From Eopsaltria australis (taxonomy: Eukaryota > Chordata > Aves > Passeriformes > Petroicidae): a stretch of 64,000 bases of DNA. Numbering within the stretch: the stretch's first letter is position 1; every line of letters begins with the position of its first letter. Both the position numbers and the translations under genes were made by a program. A model generated the notes under the pieces. The model saw nothing but the letters and a program-made list of their open reading frames with translations, was not told where the DNA came from and ran no database searches. Below are positions 26,951 through 64,000 of this stretch, piece after piece. Where the stretch lies: NCBI GenBank assembly GCA_034509425.1, contig JAVTVJ010000863.1, positions 62,001 to 126,000 on the forward strand. Reading direction: 5' to 3'.

Positions 26951-28371
26951 TTCAAATAACAGCATTTTAGAACAAAGTTTACTGTGGATCACTGAAATGG
27001 TAGATTTAGGTGGGGTGTCTCAGGATGGAGCCTTGAGTGGTAATACTGGCTTATGGAATGGGTATTCATCTTCTGTTCCCTTCCTGCCCAGCATCAATGT
27101 GTTCTGTTGTTCTAGAAAAATTGTTTATGTGCCATGTGCTTTACTGTACTGGAGACTTAAACTTGCTTAAAACTAATCCAGAAGAAATCTTTTTTAATGG
27201 GGTGTGGTTTCTTGGTGGTGGTGGTGTTTTTTGGGGATTTTTGGGGGCTTTTTTAAAGTAGCTGTGTTCCCAACTCCCTTTCCAAGTGCAGGTGCACAAA
27301 CAGTGGGGCTGGCACAAGTGCAGGGGTGGGGTACCACAGAAACCAGCAGCAGGTGGCAAAGGAGGTGAGGCTCAGTCGATGTTGCTGCCACACGCTTTGC
27401 CTTGGATACCCAGCCTCAAGTGCAGCCAGCAGATCAGAAACAGAACTCACTTGCCTCCAAGCTAAGGCTGCTGGCAGCAAGGAACTGCAAAACCCTGTGA
27501 GAATCCCAGGTAAATCTGCAGCTGCCTTGCCTGCCCTGCCTGCCAGGCTGTGCTCACAGTGACACCGAGGACACGGCTGCCTCAGCAGGAGACCAGAGCT
27601 GTACCACTAACTCACATCCCAGCTAATGCTCCCTTGCACTTGTAAAACCATCAGCTACAACTCTGAATGAAAAGCAGACATTCCCTTGAGCATTTGTGTC
27701 TTCAACGGGAGGGAACAATATTTCTGCTTGCCAGACTGCAGAGGTGCAGACTGGAGCACTCACCGTTCTGCAGCCCTGGGAAGCAGAGGCGAAGGTGGCT
27801 CCAGACTCAGGGATGCTGTGTCTGCTGCAAGGGAAAAGGATCATTTAGGAAAAGGGCAGCTGAAAACATTCTCTCATTAATCTAAAACACTGCATAAAGC
27901 ATAAAACAGTGAGTGAAAGCCTGGGGATAAAATACCTTACAATCATAATCACAAGCACATCTGACACCAGAGAGAACACCACACCTGAGCCCCTTGTGAC
28001 AGAACCAACTGCATTTAGAAATCTTTATTTAGAAAACTAAACAATCTGACAAGATTTCAACACAGACCTCCTAAAATCTAATGCTGCGAAACTAAAGCCA
28101 GCTCTACAAGTGTAATTTTACTCTATTATCACATTAGCCATAAAAAAAGTCCTCCTATTAGTTGCTACTTGACTTAAAAATCCTATGCACGAGTAAAATC
28201 CTGTGATCACCACAAGCAGTAAGGCCTGGAGTGCCATCCAACGGTGAGATAGTCATTAACAGCTCTGATTAAAGATTTCTGCCTCTACCTGCTCCTGCCA
28301 CATCAGGATATGGAACACCCTGCAAACCCATGGGGGCTCTAAAAGATCCCAACCAGCAGAAGGTGCCCAGG
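26951..28371. other. Gene-free interval
   Basis: No gene recognised. A G/T-rich low-complexity tract with GGTGGTGGTGG and runs of T and G lies at about 27195-27255. Confidence 0.55.
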
Positions 28372-28391
28372 CACACACACACACACACACA
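28372..28391. repeat. (CA)10 dinucleotide microsatellite
   Basis: Ten uninterrupted CA dinucleotides. Short and probably only modestly polymorphic. Confidence 0.95.
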
Positions 28392-29328
28392 AGTTATTTT
28401 CCTTTAACAGGGGCAATAAGCAGAGTTTTTTGTATCCTAGTCTTGCTCACAGCATTCAGGTTATCCCGTCCAGGACTTCTGTGTCCCAAAAGCTAAAGCC
28501 TGACAGCTGACAGAGCAGTGAGCCCTGAGGAGTCACAAATCCTGCCACTCCGCAGTGAAGTTTGTGTATTTGTGTATCTTTGAGCTGTGGAGGATGAAGA
28601 GAGGATATGAAATGTAGGATTGAGTGTGGATAAGCACCTGCCTTTTTTATGAAGTAGAAAGAAATAACACAATCCAAGCCTTTCCCTTGGATTCTCATTG
28701 TCATTTCAGGTTCTAATGGACAATTTGAAAACTAAAACCTCTCAATCAGACCATACTGGGATGAAAAAGCAATGTGCCTTAAGTTGCACAGGTTGGAATT
28801 ATTTTGGGAAGGGACTGCCTTCCTCTGTGCAAAGTGCAAGAAGGGTTGTGTCCTGAGACCGCAGAATATTTATTTTTTTTTTTACCTAATTTACCTAATC
28901 CTCCATTATTATATGGATCTAAATCACCTGTAATACTTTTAATCTCTTCTATGTTTTTTTTTCCTGCAATGCTTTGCGGATTTTGCAACTTTCAGAATTT
29001 TGTAAAGTAGATCATAAATTTCATAAAAGCTGTTAGGAAATTATCGCTGCTCTGGATTTGTGTGGAGGCACAATTTGAGGACTAAATATCTATTAAAGGG
29101 TTGAACAGGTTTGTAGGGCACAGATGTCTGATCCAAGTGGCCCTTTCCAGCCCATATTCCAGACCTTCAACTCTACTGGGACAGGCATCCAAAAGTGTGG
29201 AGCCAGTTGAGTCCAGCTCAGCATTGGGGTAAACAGGTATTGCCCCTCTGGCTTCAGCTGCAGCTATAAATCCAGAGATTCATTTACTCTTTTCCCATTG
29301 CATGCCAGAACTGGAAATGCCACGAGCA
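28392..29328. other. Gene-free interval
   Basis: No gene or recognisable element. T-runs occur at about 28872-28884 and 28954-28962. Confidence 0.55.
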
Positions 29329-29458
29329 CAGACCTTCCTGTAACAATTCCAGTCCAGACCTTCCTGTAACAATTCCAGTCCAGACCTTCCTGTAACAATT
29401 CCAGTCCAGACCTTCCTGTAACAATTCCAGTCCAGACCTTCCTGTAACAATTCCAGTC
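29329..29458. repeat. 26-bp tandem repeat, five identical copies
   Basis: Five copies of a 26-bp unit that begins CAGACCTTCCTGTAAC and ends CCAGTC start at 29329, 29355, 29381, 29407 and 29433. I see no substitution between the copies, so the expansion is young or homogenised. The next bases, CAGACAGTCC, are a broken sixth start. Confidence 0.95.
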
Positions 29459-29699
29459 CAGACAGTCCTATTGCCTTTCCTATTCTACCCCGATCATCAC
29501 TGAATTGTACTGTAAGTTTTTGGGTTTTTTTAAATTTGTACTGATTCCTACTAAGAAGGAAATAGTTCAGAAGCTACCAAAAAAAAATCTTAAAAAACAA
29601 GCCAAACTATGCCAGGGCCAATTCTCCCTGCAGAAGCACTTTAGACTGAAATATTCTGCCAGCGGAAAAGTACATCTTCACAACGAGGAAGGGAAAGAA

Positions 29700-29929
29700 A
29701 TAGCGTAAAAACTTGCACGAGGAGCTCTGCCCTTCCTCACCTGCCCCCGGCACGGCTGCCGAAGCAGGCTCGGACCGTGAGCAGGGTTTGGTTCCGCGCT
29801 CGCCTCGCTCCTCGCAGCACTCACGATGGAGGAGTGACACCAAGCGGCTCCTGCCACCGCTGCGGGCACCGCCGCCCGCCGCAGGTGAGCTCCTGGCCGG
29901 AGCTCCTGGGGGACAGCGCTGCGGGGAGA
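29700..29929 (+). promoter_or_regulatory. Small CpG-rich patch with splice-donor-like end
   Basis: CpG frequency rises sharply here relative to the flanks, with GGCTCGGACCG, GCGCTCGCC and CCGCCGCCCGCCGCAG. The last string is followed at 29885 by GTGAGC, a good splice-donor match. The look is that of a promoter with a noncoding first exon on the plus strand, 2.8 kb upstream of the PTPN1 start codon. The only ATG nearby (29826) reads three codons and stops. It could be an alternative 5' exon of PTPN1, a lncRNA start, or just a GC-rich patch beside the repeat cluster. No transcript evidence is available here. Confidence 0.4.
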
Positions 29930-30340
29930 GGGACCCCGAGCCCCACACACCTGAGGGACCCCGAGCCTCACACACCTGAGGGACCCCGAGCCTCACACAC
30001 CTGAGCGACCCCCCAAACCCTCACACAGCTGTGTAACCCCTCAGCTTCCACGCACCTGAGCGACCACCCACAACTCTCACACACCTGAGCGACCCCCCCA
30101 GCCCTCACACACCTGGGGAACCCCGGCCCTCACACACCTGAGCAACCCCCCTAACCCTCACACACCTGAGCGACCCCCCAGCCCTCACACACTTGAGGAA
30201 CCCCTCAGCCCTCACGCATTTGAGGGACACCCCCAACCTTCACACACGTGAGGAACCCCCCCAACTCTCACACACCTGAGGGCCCCCCCCAACTCTCACA
30301 CACCTGAGGGCCCCCCCAACCCTCACACACCTGAGGTACC
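29930..30340. repeat. CTCACACACCTGAG minisatellite, about 25-30 bp units
   Basis: The core CTCACACACCTGAG recurs about a dozen times, followed each time by GGACCCCGAG, CGACCCCCCA or similar C-rich spacers. The first copies (29941 onward) are nearly identical 25-bp units; later ones vary in spacer length and sequence. No coding role is indicated. Confidence 0.92.
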
Positions 30341-30490
30341 ACGGGCGTGACGCAGCTCCCTGCCCCGCTGAGCCCCGGCCTGGCGCTGAGCCCCACTCCG
30401 ATGTTTGATGTTCCATCTCCTCGTCCTCCCTCTCATCTCCACTCACCTCTCCCAGGCAGGTCTGTCCTGGCTGAATCCCGCTGCCAGACT

Positions 30491-30763
30491 GTCCCCGCTG
30501 CCGTGTGGCACTGTCCCGCTGTCCCCGCTGCCGTGTGGCACTGCCAGGCTGTCCCCGCTGCCGTGTGGCACTGTCCGGCTGTCCCCACTGCCGTGTGGCA
30601 CTGTCCGGCTGTCCCCGCTGCCGTGTGGCACTGTCCGGCTGTCCCCCCTGCCGTGTGACATTGTCCGGCTGTCCCCGCTGCCGTGTGGCACTGTCCGGCT
30701 GTCCCCGCTGCCGTGTGGCACTGCCAGGCTCCTGTCCCCACTGCCGTGTGGCACTGCCAGGCT
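30491..30763. repeat. 30-bp minisatellite, about nine copies
   Basis: Units of 30 bp built from GTCCCCGCTGCCGTGTGGCA plus CTGTCCGGCT follow one another from 30491, with single-base variants (CCGCT to CCACT, GGCA to GACA, TCCGG to GCCAG). The last full unit is 33 bp because of an added CCT. Being a multiple of three, it leaves frames open on both strands (plus 30505-30912, minus 30240-30939), which I do not consider genes. Confidence 0.94.
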
Positions 30764-30914
30764 CCTGTCCCACTCCCCATGAGGACACTGAGGTGGCAAC
30801 GGCCCCTCACAGCTGCTGCTGCTCCCTCGCTGATCAGGCGACAAACGGTCCAACGAACCACGAACATCCCAATTTCCTCCCTAGGACTGGGCACAAGGTG
30901 CCGAAGAGATAAAG

Positions 30915-31350
30915 CTTTAATGTGGGAGCACATCCGCAAGGCTGGGGAAAGGGCTGGAGCCCCAGGAGAGGCTGAGGGAGCTGGGAAGGGGCTGAGCCTG
31001 GAGCAAAGGAGGCTCAGGGGGGACCCTGTGGCTCTGCACAGCCCCTGACAGGAGGGGGCTCAGGGGTGGTCGGGCTCTGCTCCCAGGGAACAGGGACAGG
31101 AGGAGAGGGAACGGCCTCAGGCTGGGCCAGGGGAGGCTCAGGGTGGAATCAGCAGGAATTTCCCCATGGAAAGGGTGCTCAGGCCTTGGAAGTGCCCAGG
31201 GAGGTCTGGAGTGCCCATCCCTGGAGGTGTCCAAGGAAGGGCTGGAGGTGGCACTCAGAGCTCTGGGCTGGGGACAAGGTGGGGATCAGGCACAGCTCGG
31301 ACTCGATGGTCTTGGAGGGCTTTTTCAACCAAAATGACTGTGATTTTGTG
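30915..31350 (+). mobile_element. CR1 LINE, 5'-truncated 3' end
   Basis: The sequence follows the order of an avian CR1 3' end. GAGGCTGAGGGAGCTGGG is followed by GCTGAGCCTGGAGCAAAGGA, then GGCTCAGGGGGGACC, then CATCCCTGGAGGTGTCCAAG, then ACTCGATGGTCTTGGAGGGC, and it ends in CAACCAAAATGACTGTGATT. In the plus frame, bases near 30985-31025 read SLEQRRLRGD, a recognisable degenerate form of the end of the CR1 reverse-transcriptase ORF. The element points the same way as PTPN1 and ends about 1.3 kb upstream of its ATG. It is truncated and inactive. The family assignment is from recall of the consensus. Confidence 0.85.
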
Positions 31351-32089
31351 ATTTGGCATAAGTTGGTATCTGCATATTGTGAGAGTCTCAGTTTTCTAGC
31401 CCTGGAAGTCACTGCATGTCAAAGGAAAGGCAGAGCTCCATAACACGAACATCCGCTTGCTGTGCTCTGCCAAAGCAAGAGTCACAATGTGTGTCACTGC
31501 GGCAAACAGCTTCTTGCTTCTTTTATATGAGCATACACAGGTAAAAGCAAGTATTTATAAACCAGTCTACACGCTCAAAAATATCCAGTTATTTAGTAAA
31601 ATAATTTATTGAACCAGACTGCCACGTTTAAAATGTCACTTGTCACACATATTGCCACTGTGATAGATTTATGAAGAAATATAAGATACACTGATTTTCT
31701 AGGTTTCTCTGTGAAATCTTCAGCTGAATATCAATTTGTTCGGGATATATGACTTGGGATATCTCTGTCTGTACGGTTGGAATGTCTGGATTTCAAATCC
31801 AGGAATAAGGATGGGGTTCTCTGAGGTGTGTAGGCTACAACTTCATTGGGAAATGAAGAGCCTTATGAAAAAGGTGAGGCAGGCTGTCAGGTTTACCTCC
31901 TGGGACAGGACTACAGCACTTGGACAGCAATGGCCATTCCAGAGTAGGAATGTTGAGGACAGATGATCAAATACCATGCGGAGCTTCTCGATTCCCTTAG
32001 ATCAAATGGCATGGGGCAACAGACGCAAGCACATTTCATTCTGCAGACCGTGAAAGAGCAAGAACTCTCTCCATCCTCTGCAGCAAGAG
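31351..32089. other. Unique sequence upstream of the PTPN1 CpG island
   Basis: No gene recognised. This A+T-richer stretch separates the CR1 copy from the CpG island. It may contain distal promoter elements, but none is distinctive. Confidence 0.5.
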
Positions 32090-32657
32090 AGAACGCGCTG
32101 CCCATCGCTAATCGAGCACACGGACTCGCACCCAGGCGCCCCCAGACCAGGCAGTGCCACCGCTCCGCCGGCTCCTCCGCGCCCTCACTCCGCACCCAAA
32201 CGGCCGCAGCGAACGCGAGGATTGCTGACCCTCCCGAAGAGCTCCAACACACGACCCGGGCCCTTCCCCGCGCCAGGGGAGGCCAGCCCGGGGCAGAACG
32301 GCTCCGCTCTGCCGTGTCCTCGCCGCCGCCAGCGCCCTGCGGCCCCTCCGCCGGGCCGGGCCCGCCGCTCCCGGGGCCGGGCCGGGGCCGCGGGGGCTGC
32401 GGGGATCCCCGGCGGCGGCGGGGCCGCGGGCACGGCGGCGGCTCGGGGGGACGGCGCTGCCCCCGGCGCTGCCCCCTCCGGCCCCCGGCCCGCGGGGCGG
32501 GCGCTGCCCCGCTCCCACCGCCCCGGACGTCGCGTCGCCGGGGCGGGTGCGCAGTTCCGGCGGCAGCGGGAGGGCGGGGGCCGGGCAGAGCCGCCGCGGC
32601 CTCGGCAGCAGCTGCAGCCGGAGCTGCCGGAGCGGCGCGGGGGGCCAGGCCCCCGCC

Positions 32658-61699
<29,042 letters not shown>

Positions 61700-63391
61700 G
61701 CAGTGCCCGCAGCCGCCGCGGCAGCGCCGCTCCCGGCCGCGCTCAGCTCCTCGGAGCCGCTCCAGGCAGGGCAGCCTTGGCTCACAGCAGGTAGATTTAG
61801 GGGGAAAGGCCAGAACTTTGGGTAGGGCTTAATGAGAGAATTGATGCACTAGGGTTTTATCCAGCCCTGTGGTCCCAAGAACATAATATTGTAATCTCAG
61901 GGCCTTGAAATATTCAGGAGTAAGCAGAGAAAATGCCAAATAGTCTGTTTTCCTTTTTTGTTGTTTTTTTTTTTTAAACTAAATAATAGAATTACAACAC
62001 ATTGTTGTTTTTAGCCTTTTTTAAAAAGCCAGTTCATTTTCTTTTGTTTCAGAAAAACTAGGCACAAGTGAAACTTGCTTGTACTCTCCAAGTGTTGTAA
62101 CCAAATACATAACTTACATTGACAGTTCCCAAAAAAAGAAAACGAAACCCACATACCTGAAGAATGTAAACTTTGGAAGGGGAGGTGTGTTTGTGGTTGG
62201 TTTTTGGTTTGTTTTTTGGTTTTTTTTTAAACTTGCTTCATCTTTAAAGACTGAGTTGTGGGCAGTGCCTGTGGTATTGATATATTTAATCTTGGCATAA
62301 CTGTTCTTAAAGAGCTGATTGTTTTTCTTGTGTTGATAGAACCAGGCTTCTGCATTTGCTCAGGGTATCCCAACATGTCCAGCTCTTTGATTTTTTCTTT
62401 TTTTTTTTTTCTCTTTACTAAGTGTATCTCCTCATTGACTTTTGTTGCACTCTACTTGCACATATGCCTCTTTACATTGCACCATCCTTTCTAAAGCTGT
62501 TTTTACTTTTATATTCTGGGTTGGGAGAGGTGGAGGGGAGGGAGAGAAACAGGAAGGGAAATTCAACCAAACCATGTCCACCAGCAGAGGGGCCATGCCT
62601 GTGGCCCATGGCAGGACCAGTCCTTAAACCTCAGCATTTGGAATGTAAAATGCAGTTTCACTCTGCAGCTGCTCCCTCGGGCCCCAGCGAGGGGCTCTGA
62701 GCAGGGAAGCACTGGGGAGATCCAGAGCAGTCCCTGCTGGGGCAGCTTCCCTGAGCCAGGAACAGGCCAGCAGAAGCCAGTCCAGCAGGAGCAGTGCTGG
62801 GCTCTGAACAAAGCCCTTGGCTGATGATGGCAGCGTTGGTGTGCCCTGCTTTGTTCAAAGCAGAGATGCAGTCCTGGCTCTGGCTCAGCCCATGGGGTCC
62901 CACAGCAGCCAGGGCTCAGGGGGGCAGTGCTGCCAGGGAGGATTGGGGTGAGTGGGGAGGGCTGGTGCTGGAAGGCAGCATTGCACCAAGCAGCCGGTGC
63001 TGCTCCTCGGGGTAATACCAAATTCTTCATAGTTTAAACAATAATAGCAAAGATTCCTTTGCTTGTGTCGTGGTGCAGAGGACAGGAGCAAACTCACTCC
63101 TGGGAGCTGCAGTGATTGAACTGCCCCATGACAGCTGATCTGCAGCAGTGTTACTGATTTGTTTTGTTTCTAAAGTCTTTCTAGATTTATAGCACTTAAC
63201 CACCCTCAGTGCAGCCCTCGCTGTGGAGGAGCCCAGGGGAGTCCCTCCACTCCGTATTTATTTTTGTCAAGCTGGCTGTAGGTGTAGCTCTTCCTTCAGT
63301 GGGTGAGTAGGTGAAGGGGTGGGTGGGTGGGGGAGTTACTTGTATTTTGTGTTTTGTTAAGCTTGCATCAAGGGCTTTTCAAGAGTACAAT

Positions 63392-63397
63392 AATAAA
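63392..63397 (+). terminator. PTPN1: Candidate polyadenylation signal AATAAA
   Basis: Canonical hexamer about 1.7 kb after the stop codon. It would give a shorter 3' UTR if used. The downstream sequence is only mildly G/U-rich. Confidence 0.5.
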
Positions 63398-63648
63398 TCC
63401 TCAGGTAGTACTGGGAATCAATCCTTTACCTGTGAGACTGTTGGTCAGACCAGTACTTGAACGGAGGAATGTTGTAATCAGTCAATATTTAGTTATATTA
63501 TTGGAAACAGGAAAAATGAGTATAGAAAAATGGTAATATATAATGGCTCATCTGTGTATTTAAGATACATTCTGTGATTGCTTTGTCCCCCCTGTTCTCT
63601 GCAGCATGGGCAGGACCCTGCCCTGAGGCACCATTTGTACCCCTTTGT

Positions 63649-63654
63649 ATTAAA
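63649..63654 (+). terminator. PTPN1: Candidate polyadenylation signal ATTAAA
   Basis: The common variant hexamer ATTAAA is followed by CA at about 63658 and by G/U-rich sequence (GTGTTTGAAAGGTG, about 63692). This is the arrangement expected of a functional cleavage site, and I favour it as the main 3' end. Confidence 0.6.
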
Positions 63655-63675
63655 GTGCATGTGAAGTCTGCGGTG

Positions 63676-64000
63676 TCCCGATGAAACACCACGTGTTTGA
63701 AAGGTGACAGAACTTATATTCCTGCTTCCTGATGTGCCCAAATGATACTTGCATGACCTGATCCTTAGTGGCTGTGGTTCAGAGGGTGTTGCTGAGTCTC
63801 TCTGTTCAGCACTGGACTGATTGGTGTTTATCAGAGCCCATGTACTCGCCTAATCCTTGGCATGACTTCCCGTGGGGTCCCGTGTGCTCCGTGTGCCCGG
63901 TGGTAGCATGTTCCTTTCAGCTGAGTGAGTGTAGTACAGACATTCCAGAGGGTTCAGGCAGCCCTTCCACACCTCCCCTGGCACTGGGACACCTGGGGAA
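63676..64000. other. Sequence downstream of PTPN1
   Basis: No exon recognised in the last 325 bases. In other vertebrates the next gene after PTPN1 is RIPOR3 (FAM65C), which would lie beyond this window. A longer PTPN1 3' UTR could extend into here. Confidence 0.5.

Larger units (their letters stand above)
61700..63675 (+). other. PTPN1: PTPN1 3' untranslated region
   Basis: About 2 kb follows the stop codon with no other gene. It starts with a G+C-rich, CpG-containing stretch (61700-61800), then T-rich tracts (61955-61975, 62220-62230, 62395-62412). A TATTTATTTTTG A+U-rich motif at about 63256-63267 may affect mRNA stability. The end is placed after the ATTAAA at 63649; an end after the AATAAA at 63392 is also possible. 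A strong polypyrimidine tract plus CAG at about 62030-62052 could act as a splice acceptor. Confidence 0.75.

Noticed and set aside
30240..30939. Frames of 121-182 codons over the 30-bp minisatellite
   Set aside because: The unit length is a multiple of three, and the peptides are simple repeats.

Overview
The window is vertebrate nuclear DNA, almost certainly from a bird. There are no operons or dense ORFs. The only protein-coding gene I can support is a multi-exon, spliced gene with canonical GT/AG boundaries. Two CR1-type LINE remnants, the typical retroposon of birds, are present, and the encoded protein closely matches avian and mammalian PTP1B. I cannot name the species or say whether it is a passerine.

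Layout. Bases 1 to about 32,000 contain no coding gene that I can support. In mammals the region between CEBPB and PTPN1 is a long gene-poor interval, which fits. This stretch holds several tandem repeats: a GGATAAC minisatellite (4258-4671), a 15-bp repeat organised into 105-bp higher-order units (18608-19333), a five-copy 26-bp repeat, and two more minisatellites. It also holds a CR1 3' end (30915-31350) and a small CpG-rich patch with a splice-donor-like end near 29885. From about 32090 to 33450 lies a strong CpG island. It carries GC boxes, the first coding exon of PTPN1 (ATG at 32658) and, in the start of intron 1, a (CCCTG)8 block and fifteen 17-bp units.

PTPN1 runs left to right from 32658 to the stop at 61697-61699. 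I placed nine coding exons, totalling 434 codons plus stop. Intron 1 is 21.3 kb and the other seven are 0.4-1.7 kb. Catalytic numbering comes out identical to human PTP1B: Y46, D181, C215, R221 and Q262. The protein has the proline-rich SH3-binding stretch and a C-terminal hydrophobic ER anchor. The 3' UTR follows, with plausible polyadenylation signals at 63392 and 63649.

No new defence, mobile or biosynthetic system was found. The most interesting items are the 3'-end splicing choices of PTPN1 (a VCFH terminus that can also be read as a splice donor, and an intron-8 donor that contains an immediate stop), the 105-bp higher-order repeat, the CpG/TpG-alternating 17-bp repeat inside the CpG island, and the possible upstream noncoding first exon at 29.7-29.9 kb.
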